Assembly: GCA_033032865.1 (NCBI GenBank)
Contig: JAWHQI010001217.1
Span: 37,910-101,909, forward strand
Length of the DNA stretch: 64,000 bases
Direction: 5' to 3'
From: Dactylorhiza incarnata
Lineage: Eukaryota; Streptophyta; Magnoliopsida; Asparagales; Orchidaceae
Shown: positions 9,721 through 20,580 of the stretch, piece after piece
How the letters are laid out: each line of letters opens with the position of its first letter
Position numbering within the stretch: position 1 is the stretch's first letter
Made by a program: the position numbers and the translations under genes
Notes under the pieces: generated by a model
Databases searched by the model: none
Told to the model about the DNA's origin: nothing
What the model saw: only the letters and a program-made list of their open reading frames with translations

Positions 9721-11266
9721 TTGCAGACTTGTCCCATTCTTTCCCCTGAACATGGCTGTGAGCTTGAATTTGCTATTAGCAGCCCCAGATTACCTGAAAA
9801 CATAAAATAAAGCGAATTAGATATATATTAAACTAAAATTATATAAAAACTAATTAATTACTACTAAAATACTATATAAAATTAACTATAAATAATGCAC
9901 TATCAAATACCCCCATACTTAAGCTTTTGCTATTCCAGAGCAAAAACTAATTTATAAGTATGAGAAGAGTTTATAGGGCATTTCCAAAAAGATTTACTTC
10001 TAATTATGCACTTTCAAATCGCATAAAACTCATGTCAAAATAAGTTAAGAAATTAAAATTCAGATTTATAAGAAATAATTAATAATTCATAAATTTAAAT
10101 GAGTAGAATAAATTTTAGTTTTGAAATTCTCTAACTAAATCTTCATAAACAAAATTGCATTGAATTAAGCAAAATATTCCAAGATTAAAATTATAGAAAC
10201 TTTACAATCATGAGAAACTTTTAGAAAACTACAAAATATTAACTATGCTCTCTCAATAATATCTTGGATAAACAAGTGAACTTGGCTAAATGGGGTAAAA
10301 TTGGCATTGAAGAAGTTACTTTGTATATGGGAAATGATGAATTTTATCCTCTCATTTCCATCTTTTTTTTAATTTCTTCTTCTTTTTATATCCCAAATGT
10401 ATATGTTTAGGAGTGATGAATTTTATCCTCTCAACTCCATGCCATATAATCTTTTGCTGATTTGGGTGCATATGTTTAGGAATGATGAATTTTATCCTCT
10501 CATTCCATGACATATGATCTTTTCAAAATTTTTTATGCCAAACAATGGGTTTAACAAAAAGGTAGGAAAAAGGCTAAACAAATTCCAAAGATACATTTTA
10601 AGAGCATAGAAAATAATTTGAGCAATCTACAAGAAACTATGAGTTCAAGGTAATATAAGTAAAATCTAGAGATATTTAACACAATTACTACAAAATTGAA
10701 TTATGATATTTTAAAGAGAGAAAGTAAAACTAAGAAATATTCTAAACAAGTCAAAATAATGAAAAACTCATTAAATCAAATTCATCTAAAATTTAAATCT
10801 AACATATTTTGAAGAGAAATATATGATTTAAAAATTCATAAAAAGAAAACTCCTTAAAAAGCCTATAAAGACAACTCATAATTAAAATTAATTTTGCATA
10901 AATGAAGTTTGGAGAAATTTAATAATACAAAATTTATTTTATTAGATTAATAGTTTAATTTTTTTTTATTTTTCATATTTTTAAAACAAAATTGAAAAAG
11001 AAAACAAAGAAATATTTTTTTATGATTTTTAACATTTTTCGCATTTTTTTTTTGAATTTTGTTTTTGAATAAAAATAAACAGAAGAGCACCCCCCCCCCA
11101 TACTTAAAGATAAACATTGTCCCCAATGTTTATAAACAAGGATGAAAAGGCAAAAACAGGAAAAGAAAATGCATAAAATAAAAGAAAAATTGCAAAAATA
11201 TAAAGATAAGCAAGGGGTGCCTCCCAAGAGCGCTTTGTTTAACGTCTTTTAGCTAGACGTTAAGGA

Positions 11267-12244
11267 TTAGCTAAAAGGATATTTAAATTGAAAATGCACA
11301 GGCAACTCCCTTAATTCACGCTGAGGTGAAAATGCCGAAAACTGTTGCCCGGCGACTCCTCCGCTATAATCCTGATTCTTTTGTTCTCCGTTAGCGCGAA
11401 ATTGTGAAGCCAAATTACCTATACATATCCTAGGTAATTTAGATTGATGGAGATGAGCGGCAAATGGATCGGTGAAGATGTTTGGTTGCAATGGCTCATC
11501 ATCTACAAGAAAATTATTAGTATAAAAAGAATCAAGATTAAGCGAGTCAGAAAAATTTTCACAAGGAGTTTCTTGTGAAAATACATGATTAAGCGCCGGT
11601 TGTTTATTTTCAAAAATAAACGAATTGTCAGAAAAATCAATACCAAGTGGAGAAAATTCATGAGACACAATTTCTTCATGAATAATAATTTCATGTAAAA
11701 GAGAAGACAGGGCGGGCGAAGGAGAAGAAGAAAAATTTTCATTTTCTAATTCGTCCGGTGTCTCCATGACTTTGCGAAATTCTTGGTACAATTGTTCTTC
11801 TTGATCTTGAGAATAAACATTTAAAGTGGGAGAAATAACATTCAGAAAAATTTCAAGATCAGAAGAAGAACAAATCTGTGGAAAAGGCGAGGAAAGCAAA
11901 TCATAATTGAAGGAATTTCTTTCTTCGCACTGAAAACTATCCGGGTGACCTTTCCACCATGAATAATCAACATCAGAGTAAGAAGGAGATTCACTCAAAG
12001 CATTATTTAAAGAAAAATTATTTTCATCATAAAAATTATAATTTTCATTATAAAAACTATAATTTTCATTAGAAAAATTAATTTGATTTTCATTAGAAAA
12101 ATGTTGAAATGAAAAATAGCATTCCTCACTAGAATGATAACCCCCACAAAAAGGACAGATAATTTGGCGCATTCGTGCGGCTTCCAAAAGAATGACTTTA
12201 TTTTGAAGCTCGACAACTTTTGCGGCCAACTGCGATAACATCAT
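11267..12244 (-). CDS. D-family ORF, 325 aa (U3)
   Basis: Same protein as in U2 with one codon lost (ETPPCEN becomes ETPCEN, 3-bp deletion near 11567) and His to Tyr in the zinc-knuckle region (GGYHSSEEC), which leaves one of the two candidate His ligands. Frame intact, so the small deletion is tolerated or neutral. Function unknown. Confidence 0.62.
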   Translation of the reverse strand: MMLSQLAAKVVELQNKVILLEAARMRQIICPFCGGYHSSEECYFSFQHFSNENQINFSNENYSFYNENYNFYDENNFSLNNALSESPSYSDVDYSWWKGHPDSFQCEERNSFNYDLLSSPFPQICSSSDLEIFLNVISPTLNVYSQDQEEQLYQEFRKVMETPDELENENFSSSPSPALSSLLHEIIIHEEIVSHEFSPLGIDFSDNSFIFENKQPALNHVFSQETPCENFSDSLNLDSFYTNNFLVDDEPLQPNIFTDPFAAHLHQSKLPRICIGNLASQFRANGEQKNQDYSGGVAGQQFSAFSPQRELRELPVHFQFKYPFS

Positions 12245-12384
12245 ATTTTTTGAAAAAGAAAAATTAACAACCGTTACCTAATAAAAGTGAATTTTAAGAG
12301 AAAAGGCAAAAAGAGAAATGGGGGTGGAGAAAGAGAATGATAAAAGTAATAAAATTCACGCTTTCAAAATATCAACAAAAATAT

Positions 12385-12402
12385 TCCCCGGCAACGGCGC
12401 CA
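12385..12402 (-). other. Primer binding site, tRNA-Asp type (U3)
   Basis: Identical to the sites in U1 and U2, 6 nt from the LTR end at 12409. Confidence 0.9.
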
Positions 12403-12408
12403 AAAACT

Positions 12409-14228
12409 TGATAGCTAAAATTTAGGATATAAATAATTTTCTCCAAATTCTACGAACTATAGGCAAGAGCACCTATCGTTCATAGCATAGGATATTTAAA
12501 ACAAATAAATATCAAGTGTCGTATTCCACGGGTTTGTTGACTACTTCTACTCACGCAAATTAATATTATTTTATCGAAATTAATATGAAGTTTTGAAAAT
12601 AATTAAATAAAGAGAAACATTTGATCGGGAATCCTTCTAAAGTAAAATATTTCATAAATCTAGAATTCGAAAGAAATCGATTTAGACAAACTTGACCGTG
12701 GAGGTTCCCAAAATATGATAGAGCCTCTCTCGAGAGAACTACCACCTAACCTTAGGTTGATCGATTAAGACCCCTCGGCCAGTCGAAACCCCTAAGCTTG
12801 CTTTATGCGGTGAGCCCCACTATTAGATTTGACTCCAATCCGGAAGAATTTCATCACCCTCTCTCGAGGAGTGCAAACAATTCTTTTTACTGATGAGCGA
12901 TCTACAGTATTTATGGATCTCTCGATACACTAAAATATGGATCAAACTTGATTTTCATACACTAGAAATATGAAACCAATGATTGCAAATCATCGGTAAA
13001 TCTTAGTTTCCAAATCCAAACTAAGAATAAAAGATTACGAAATATAAAAACTTAGGAAATCATCAGATCAAATGCTATAAAATTAGTTAAACATGATTTA
13101 AAAAGAAGAACAATTTAATTTCTAAGAAAAGGAATAACACATACAAGAAATAAAATTCTAAACTAAGAATTAAGAAGTGCAAGACAAGAAGTAAATTGCA
13201 TAAAGAAAATACAATAAGAAAATGCTGAAAAAACTAATCTAAAAATGAACCAATCTAAGCTAGGATCCAATTCCCAACACTTTGGCAGCAGCTGGCTTTT
13301 ATAGGTAGAAAATTGCTGAGTCACGCCCTTGGTCACGCCCGTGACCAAGGGCGTGTAAGCTGCGTAATTGCGTCTTGAAAACCCGGGAACGCTGGGGAAG
13401 AAAAAACCGCCAAAATTAATCATTTCGACGGGTCACGGCCTCGGTCACCCCCGTGACCTAGGGAGTGACTTGACCGAATCTGGAAACGGCGGGAAACGGC
13501 GCGATCTGGAGTTATTCTGGCAGTTGCGGGAATGGTCACCCCCTAGGTCATGGCCGTGACATGTAGTCACGCCCGTGACAGAGGGCGTGACATGACCGAG
13601 TCTGGAAACGGCGCGATCTGGAGTTATTCTGGCAGTTGCGCGTTGGGTCACCCCCTAGGTCATGGCCGTGACATGGAGTCATGCCCGTGACCTAGGGCGT
13701 GTAGGCTGGAAATGATGTGGCGGCGTGTTCTGGCAGCTGGAAGATGGCTGGGTTGAGTCATGGCCGTGACTTGATGGCACGCCCTTGGTCATGGCCGTGA
13801 CCGAGGGCGTGTAATACTAAATTAGGCTGGCGGCCTGATCAGGCAGCTGGAAGATGGATGGGTTGAGTCATGGCCATGACTTGATGTCACGCCCTTGGTC
13901 ATGGCCGTGACCGAGGGCGTGTAATACTAAATTGGGTTGGCGGCATGATCAGGCAGCTGGAAGATGCCTAGGTTGAGTCATGGCCGTGACTTGAAGTCAC
14001 GCCCTTGGTCATGGCCGTGACCGAGGGCGTGTACTGAAGATTTTTGCAGACTTGTCCCATTCTTTCCCCTGAACATGGCTGTGAGCTTAAATTTGCTATT
14101 AGCAGCCCCAGATTACCTGAAAACATAAAATAAAGCGAATTAGATATATATTAAACTAAAATTATATAAAAACTAATTAATTACTACTAAAATACTATAT
14201 AAAATTAACTATAAATAATGCACTATCA
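12409..14228 (-). mobile_element. D-family LTR of U3 (1820 bp)
   Basis: TGATAG/CTATCA ends, TATA box and minisatellite as in U2. The primer-proximal half carries the U2-like subtype bases (ATTAGATTT, CTACAGTATT), but the minisatellite half resembles U4-U8 copies (GATGCCTAGGTTGAG near 13965, final repeat GACCGAGGGCGTGTACTG). It therefore looks like a mosaic of two subtypes. Confidence 0.87.
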
Positions 14229-15587
14229 AATACCCCCATACTTAAGCTTTTGTTATTCCAGAGCAAAAACAAATTTATAAGTATGAGAAGAGTTTATAGG
14301 GCATTTCCAAAAAGATTTACTTCTAATTATGCACTTCAAATCTCAAAAAAACTCATGTCAAAATAAGTTAAGAAATTAAAATTCAGATTTATAAGAAATA
14401 ATTAATAATTCATAAATTGAAATGAGTAGAATAAATTTTAGTTTTGAAATTCTCTAACTAAATCTTCATAAACAAAATTGCATTGAATTAAGCAAAATAT
14501 TCCAAGATTAAAATTATAGAAACTTTACAATCATGAGAAACTTTTAGAAAACTACAAAATATTAACTATGCTCTCGCAATAATATCTTGGATAAACAAGT
14601 GAACTTGGCTAAATGGGGTAAAATTGGCATTGAAGAAGTTACTTTGTATATGGGAAATGATGAATTTTATCCTCTCATTTCCATTTTTTTTAATTTCTTC
14701 TTCTTTTTATATCCCAAATGTATATGTTTAGGAGTGATGAATTTTATCCTCTCAACTCCATGCCATATAATCTTTTGCTGATTTGGGTGCATATGTTTAG
14801 GAATGATGAATTTTATCCTCTCATTCCATGACATATGATCTTTTCAAAAATTTTTATGCCAAACAATGGGTTTAATAAAAAGGTAGGAAAAAGGCTAAAC
14901 AAATTCCAAAGATACATTTTAAGAGCATAGAAAATAATTTGAGCAATCTACAAGAAACTATGAGTTCAAGGTAATATAAGTAAAATCTAGAGATATTTAA
15001 CACAATTACTACAAAATTGAATTATGATATTTTAAAGAGAGAAAGTAAAACTAAGAAATATTCTAAACAAGTCAAAATAATGAAAAACTCATTAAATCAA
15101 ATTCATCTAAAATTTAAATCTAACATATTTTGAAGAGAAATATATGATTTAAAAATTCATAAAAAGAAAACTCCTTAAAAAGCCTATAAAGACAACTCAT
15201 AATTAAAATTAATTTTGCATAAATGAAGTTTGGAGAAATTTAATAATACAAAATTTATTTTATTAGATTAATAGTTTAATTTTTTTTTTATTTTTCATAT
15301 TTTTAAAACAAAATTGAAAAAGAAAACAAAGAAACATTTTTTTATGATTTTTAACATTTTTCGCAATTTTTTTTTGAATTTTTTTTTTGAATAAAAATAA
15401 ACAGAAGAGCACACCCCCCCATACTTAAAGGTAAACATTGTCCCCAATGTTTATAAACAAGGATGAAAAGGCAAAAACAGGAAAAGAAAATGCATAAAAT
15501 AAAAGAAAAATTGCAAAAATATAAAGATAAGCAAGGGGTGCCTCCCAAGAGCGCTTTGTTTAACGTCTTTTAGCTAGACGTTAAGGA

Positions 15588-16568
15588 TTAGCTAAAAGGA
15601 TATTCAAATTGAAAATGCACAGGCAACTCCCTTAATTCACGCTGAGGTGAAAATGCCGAAAACTGTTGCCCGGCGACTCCTCCGCTATAATCATGATTCT
15701 TTTGTTCTCCCTTAGCGCGAAATTATGAAGCCAAATTACCTATACATACCCTAGGTAATTTGGATTGATGGAGATGAGCGGCAAATGGATCGGTGAAGAT
15801 GTTTGGTTGCAATGGCTCATCATCTACAAGAAAATTATTAGTATAAAAAGAATCAAGATTAAGCGAGTCAGAAAAATTTTCACAAGGAGGAGTTTCTTGT
15901 GAAAATACATGATTAAGCGCCGGTTGTTTATTTTCAAAAATAAACGAATTATCAGAAAAATCAATACCAAGTGGAGAAAATTCATGAGACACAATTTCTT
16001 CATGAATAATAATTTCATGAAAAAGAGAAGACAGGGCGGGCGAAGGAGAAGAAGAAAAATTTTCATTTTCTAATTCGTCCGGTGTCTCCATGACTTTGCG
16101 AAATTCTTGGTACAATTGTTCTTCTTGATCTTGAGAATAAACATTTAAAGTGGGAGAAATAACATTCGGAAAAATTTCAAGATCAGAAGAAGAACAAATC
16201 TGTGGAAAAGGCGAGGAAAGCAAATCATAATTGAAGGAATTTCTTTCTTCGCACTGAAAACTATCCGGGTGACCTTTCCACCATGAATAATCAACATCAG
16301 AGTAAGAAGGAGATTCACTCAAAGCATTATTTAAAGAAAAATTATTTTCATCATAAAAATTATAATTTTCATTATAAAAACTATAATTTTCATTAGAAAA
16401 TTTAATTTGATTTTCATTAGAAAAATGTTGAAATGAAAAATAGCATTCCTCACTAGAATGATGACCCCCACAAAAAGGACAGATAATTTCGCGCATTCAT
16501 GCGGCTTCCAAAAGAATGACTTTATTTTGAAGCTCGACAACTTTTGCGGCCAACTGCGATAACATCAT
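15588..16568 (-). pseudogene. D-family ORF, two nonsense mutations (U4)
   Basis: Same locus as the 326-aa ORF. An Arg codon becomes TGA just before the zinc knuckle (near 16499), and a Gln codon near the C-terminus becomes TAA (near 15723). The longest remaining frame is 16496-15723 (257 aa) starting at a downstream ATG. The DNA is otherwise near-identical to the intact copies. Confidence 0.75.
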
Positions 16569-16708
16569 ATTTTTTGAAAAAGAAAAATAAACAACCGTTA
16601 CCTAATAAAAGTGAATTTTAAAAGAAAAGGCAAAAAGAGAAATGGGGGTGGAGAAAGAGAATGATAAAAGTAATAAAATTCACGCTTTCAAAATATCAAC
16701 AAAAATAT

Positions 16709-16726
16709 TCCCCGGCAACGGCGCCA
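16709..16726 (-). other. Primer binding site, tRNA-Asp type (U4)
   Basis: Same 18-nt Asp-tRNA complement, 6 nt from the LTR end at 16733. Confidence 0.9.
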
Positions 16727-16732
16727 AAAACT

Positions 16733-18079
16733 TGATAGCTAAAATTTAGGATATAAATAATTTTCTCCAAATTCTACGAACTATAGGCAAGAGCACTTAT
16801 CGTTCATAGCATAGGATATTTAAAACAAATAAATATCAAGTGTCGTATTCCACGGGTTTGTTGACTACTTCTACTCACGCAAATTAATATTATTTTATCG
16901 AAATTAATATGAAGTTTTGAAAATAATTAAATAAAGAAAAACATTTGATCGGGAATCCTTCTAAAGTAAAATATTTCATAAATCTAGAATTCGAAAGAAA
17001 TCGATTTAGACAAACTTGACCGTGGAGGTTCCCAAAATATGATAGAGCCTCTCTCGAGAGAACTACCACCTAACCTTAGGTTGATCGATTAAGACCCCTC
17101 GGCCAGTCGAAACCCCTAAGCTTACTTTATGCGGTGAGCCCCACTATTGGATTTGACTCCAATCCGGAAGAATTTCATCACCCTCTCTCGAGGAGTGCAA
17201 ACAATTCTTTTTACTGATGAGCGATCTACCGTATTTACGGATCTCTCGATACACTAAAATATGGATCAAACTTGATTTTCATACACTAGAAATATGAAAC
17301 CAATAATTGCAAATCATCGGTAAATCTTAGTTTCCAAATCCAAACTAAGAATAAAAGATTACGAAATATAAAAACTTAGGAAATCATCCGATCAAATGCT
17401 ATAAAATTAGTTAAACATGATTTAAAAAGAAGAACAATTTAATTTCTAAGAAAAGGAATAACACATACAAGAAATAAAATTCTAAACTAAGAATTAAGAA
17501 GTGCAAGACAAGAAGTAAATTGCATAAAGAAAATACAATAAGAAAATGCTGAAAAAACTAATCTAAAAATGACCCAATCTAAGCTAGGATCCGATTCCCA
17601 ACACTTTGGCAGCAGCTGGCTTTTATAGGTAGAAAGCCCGTGACCAAGGGCGTGTAAGCTGCGTAATTGCGTCTTGAAAGCCCGGGAACGTTGGGGAAGA
17701 AAAAACCGCCAAAATTAATCATTTCGACGGGTCACGGCCTCGGTCACCCCCGTGACCTAGGGCGTGACTTGACCGAATCTGGAAACGGCGGGAAACGACG
17801 CGATCTGGAGTTATTCTGGCAGTTGCGGGAATGGTCACCCCCGAGGTCATGGCCGTGACATGTAGTCACGCCCGTGACAGAGGGCGTGACATGACCGAGT
17901 CTGGAAACGGCGCGATCTAGAGTTATTCTGGCAGTTGCGCGTTGGGTCACCCCCTAGGTCATGACCGTGACATGGAGTCATGCCCGTGACCTGGGGCGTG
18001 TAGGCTGGAAATGATGTGGCGGCGTGTTCTGGCAGCTGGAAGATGGCTGGGTTGAGTCATGGCCGTGACTTGATGGCAC
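16733..18079 (-). mobile_element. D-family LTR of U4, part before element A
   Basis: LTR starting TGATAGCTAAAA, interrupted after 18079 by element A within a minisatellite repeat; the last five bases GGCAC are the target duplication. The TATA box is at 17627-17620. A 25-bp deletion at about 17635/17636 removes the outer arm of the large palindrome that other LTRs carry here. The LTR continues at 33554. Confidence 0.87.
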
Positions 18080-18640
18080 TGTTTGCCCGGAAAGCCCGCG
18101 ATCTAGTCTTTACGATGCAAAAAGGTGGTCTCAGCGGTCTTCATAATCAGTGATCGCGCAGATCGCCAGCCTTCAGCCTGATCAGTTTTCCTATGTTCCA
18201 AGCAGCTGAAGTTGTTCGAGACCGCCAGTCCGAGCGGTCTGGGCTTTTTTCCTGTTTTTACTATTCGCACCCCATTTCACTGCCCCGACTCTCCTGTATC
18301 CCGGGCAGCCCGTAGTTTTTCAGTTCTGCCCGTTTGGGCAGCCCCCTCGTCTATAAATAGAGGGGTAGGGGTACCAGGAAAAGGACTTTTGGCTCCGAGG
18401 CTCCAGCTTACAACCTGTGTAAGCGGTCTCATTTTTTCGTGATCGCCATTTTACGATCGCCTTCTCTTTTTTCCAGCATCTTCTGTCTTAGTAACCTACA
18501 CTTCGCAGTTTTCTCCTGTCCCCTTTAGTGTGAATTTTGGAGGTACCATTTTTGGCACCAACAGAACGAAACCTGCACTTCGTAGTTTTCTCCTGTCCCC
18601 TTTAGTGTGAATTTTGGAGGTACCATTTTTGGCACCAACA
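18080..18640 (+). mobile_element. Element A 5' LTR (561 bp)
   Basis: TG...CA ends, TATA box at 18352. Nine copies of GAYCGC/GCGRTC within 561 bp (18098, 18134, 18152, 18161, 18220, 18234, 18423, 18441, 18455). The 3' end carries a 77-bp tandem duplication not present in element B. Confidence 0.93.
18352..18359 (+). promoter_or_regulatory. TATA box, element A 5' LTR
   Basis: TATAAATA in CGTCTATAAATAGAGGGG, the same sequence as in the 3' LTR and in element B. Transcription probably starts ~30 bp downstream, near the GGTACCAGG.AAAAGGACTT segment (inference). Confidence 0.7.
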
Positions 18641-18647
18641 GAACGAA
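18494..18647 (+). repeat. 77-bp tandem duplication across the LTR/leader border
   Basis: Copies 18494-18570 and 18571-18647. Each starts ACCTACACTTCG or ACCTGCACTTCG and ends CACCAACAGAACGAA. The last seven bases GAACGAA of copy 2 are the first leader bases, so copy 1 has a piece of leader trapped inside the LTR. The same double structure is in the 3' LTR (33410-33553). Confidence 0.88.
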
Positions 18648-18695
18648 CACGCGACCTTCAGATTCGAAGTGTTAGGCGAAGCTCAGACTTTCAAG
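18641..18695 (+). other. Element A leader between LTR and gag
   Basis: Only 55 nt. A primer binding site should start here, but no TGG-starting match to a plant tRNA 3' end is seen; the sequence begins GAACGAACACGCGACC. The same leader is in element B. Confidence 0.5.
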
Positions 18696-18881
18696 ATGGC
18701 TGATCGCCGCAGAGGTCGTCCTTTGCGGTCTCCCAGTGTTCCCCCTTCCGATCACAATCCGTTAGAAGCGATGGAACGCCGTTTCGAGCTTCGCGTTGAG
18801 CAGGCTCTCCGCGAGGCCGCCCGAGCTAGGCAAGATGCTGCCGCTGTTCAGCAAGAGATCGCGCGGTCTCAGCAAGAGGCC
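18696..18881 (+). pseudogene. Element A gag, N-terminal fragment
   Basis: ATG at 18696 begins MADRRRGRPLRSP, the same start as in element B (48933). The Arg/Gln/Ala-rich, coiled-coil-like N-terminus is cut after about 62 codons by insertion of element C; GGCC at 18878-18881 recurs at 21709-21712. The frame resumes after C. An earlier in-frame GTG (18669) is less likely as a start in a plant. Confidence 0.8.
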
Positions 18882-19394
18882 TGTCACGATATCAAGGTTA
18901 GCTAACACGTCTCGTGACCATTGTTCAAGATTACTCTAGATATGTTGAGAATATTCTAGAATATTGGAGAAAGATCACACTTGGGAGATATGGAAGAGTA
19001 TGGAAGAATGTGGAAGAATCTAGTCTCTTCCATGTGTGGAGAAATCTAGATTCTTCTTGAGTTTGGAGGGAAAAGGGGGAGGAGGCCTATATATGGGGAG
19101 GACCTCTCCCCATTTGGATCATCCAAGGTTTTGGAGTGTGTTGTGATAGTGAGACTCCTCTTGTGAGTGCTTGTGAGCTTGGAGTGTTGAGCATTGTTGT
19201 ATGTCTTGTTCCTTTTGTATGTCTCGCGCAACTGTCTACCTAAGTGTCTTGTAACTTTGTTGAGAGTTATAATAACAGTTGTTCTCTTTATTCCACTACT
19301 TTGTTTGAGGAAGGCTTACTTGGTTAACCTAAGTTTGTTGGAATTTTAGCCAAGTGCCGCACGTACTTAGTGTCAAAGTGCTAAGTTCGTGACA
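18882..19394 (+). mobile_element. Element C 5' LTR (513 bp)
   Basis: Starts TGTCACGATATC, ends TTCGTGACA. TATATATGG at 19088-19096 is a likely TATA box. The 61-aa antisense frame inside (also in the 3' LTR) is probably chance. Confidence 0.92.
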
Positions 19395-19396
19395 GT

Positions 19397-19407
19397 TGGT
19401 ATCAGAG
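19397..19407 (+). other. Primer binding site of element C, initiator tRNA-Met type
   Basis: TGGTATCAGAG two nt after the LTR end, the common plant primer site complementary to initiator tRNA-Met; it continues GGA instead of the usual C. Confidence 0.85.
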
Positions 19408-19443
19408 GGAGGTTGTGCACGTCGTGCTGCAACAAGACCAAAT

Positions 19444-20580
19444 ATGGCAGGAGAAGATTACATTACGGAGGAGGAACGGGGTAGAGATGCAACCCTACAA
19501 GCTAGCAAGAAGAAGCGTGACCAAAGCCGGGTTCGAGAAGAGAGTCACTTGCTGCTAGCTATGGAGGACTGGGAGAAATGCATGGAAGTTATGGAAATCA
19601 ACAACCATGCGATGCGTAAGGAGTGGGAAGCCACTCGTGTGGAGCTAGAGAAGAGACTCAAATATGCATTTGATGACAATGCCACATTACATACACGCAT
19701 CGACGAGTTGGAGGAGGAACTGGCAATTTGCAAGAAGGCTATCGCCAATGGAAGTGTAAGCACCACCTCCGCCATCCCTAGGGTGGACATCCCAAGACCA
19801 GATTCATTCTTGGGCAAGCGGGATGCCAAAGAAGTTGAGAACTTCCTATGGAAGATGGAGAACTACTTTGAAGGATGTCATCTACGCGATGATGCGACCA
19901 AGGTACGCACTGCTTCACAATTTCTTGATGATAATGCTGCACTATGGTGGCGAAGGAGGCAGACGGATGTCGCAAAAGGATTATGTCGATTGAACACATG
20001 GGATGATTTCAAGAGGGAGCTTAAACGCCACTTCTACCCAGAGAATGTGGCATATCTTGCACGAAAGAGGTTAAGAGAGTTGAAACAAAAGAGAACAATA
20101 GCGGAATATGTGAGCGAGTTCACAACACTTATGTTGCAAATCCCCGACATGTCGGAGGATGATCGACAATTCTATTTCGTGGACGGGCTACAACTATGGG
20201 CAAAACAAGAAGTGCAGAGGCGTGGGCCTCGTACTGTCGATGAAGCAATTGCAGCAGCCGAATCACTCAGCGAGTTCCACCAAGAAGAAGAGACGGGTCA
20301 TCCTGAGGATGTTGAGGATGCTGAAATAGAACCCAAGAACTACACACACCGCCAAAGAAGATTCGAGGAAAGAAGAAGGCCACCCACCTGCTTTGTATGC
20401 AAGGGACCCCATCACATGAAGGAATGCCCGAAGCTTGGGGCCTTAACAACAATAATGAAGAAAGAAGAGTCAATAAGTGGGGATGTAGAAGAGTCACAAG
20501 GAATGGCAAGGCTAAGTATCATGCAACGCCTTAATGCCATGACCACCCAAGGATCCTACATAAGACGCCAACCTTTGTAG
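19444..20580 (+). CDS. gag: Element C Gag (378 aa, ends at UAG)
   Basis: Started at the first ATG after the primer site (MAGEDYITEEE); the frame is open upstream but without ATG. Charged coiled-coil N-terminus (about residues 10-110), a Ty3/gypsy Gag core (from about 117, motifs FLWKMENYF, ALWWRRRQ, FKRELKRHFYP), and a zinc knuckle CFVCKGPHHMKEC near residues 318-330. It ends at TAG (20578-20580) directly before a second knuckle in the same frame. It packages the element RNA by family analogy. Confidence 0.85.
   Translation: MAGEDYITEEERGRDATLQASKKKRDQSRVREESHLLLAMEDWEKCMEVMEINNHAMRKEWEATRVELEKRLKYAFDDNATLHTRIDELEEELAICKKAIANGSVSTTSAIPRVDIPRPDSFLGKRDAKEVENFLWKMENYFEGCHLRDDATKVRTASQFLDDNAALWWRRRQTDVAKGLCRLNTWDDFKRELKRHFYPENVAYLARKRLRELKQKRTIAEYVSEFTTLMLQIPDMSEDDRQFYFVDGLQLWAKQEVQRRGPRTVDEAIAAAESLSEFHQEEETGHPEDVEDAEIEPKNYTHRQRRFEERRRPPTCFVCKGPHHMKECPKLGALTTIMKKEESISGDVEESQGMARLSIMQRLNAMTTQGSYIRRQPL

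Larger units (their letters stand above)
8083..9905 (-). mobile_element. D-family LTR of U2 (1823 bp)
   Basis: TGATAG/CTATCA ends. Contains the perfect palindrome 8996-9029, the minisatellite about 9080-9720, TATA box 8977-8970, and ~890 bp downstream to the primer site. With the LTR of U3 it shares subtype bases (ATTAGATTT near 8495, CTACAGTATT near 8577, CATCAGATCA near 8736) where most other copies have ATTGGATTT, CTACCGTATT and CATCCGATCA. Confidence 0.88.
9906..12408 (-). mobile_element. D unit U3, internal region (2503 bp)
   Basis: Same layout as U2: primer site 12385-12402, ORF 12244-11267, internal G-run (ten C on plus at about 11090), AT-rich non-coding DNA with no supported gene from 9920 to about 11230, and polypurine tract at 9906. 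Confidence 0.87.
14229..16732 (-). mobile_element. D unit U4, internal region (2504 bp)
   Basis: Standard layout: primer site 16709-16726, broken ORF 16568-15588, shortest internal G-run (seven), AT-rich non-coding DNA without a supported gene (14240-15560). Confidence 0.87.

Noticed and set aside
19046..19231. 61-aa antisense frame in both element C LTRs
   Set aside because: Identical in both LTRs only because the LTRs are; overlaps the TATA box region; no family resemblance.
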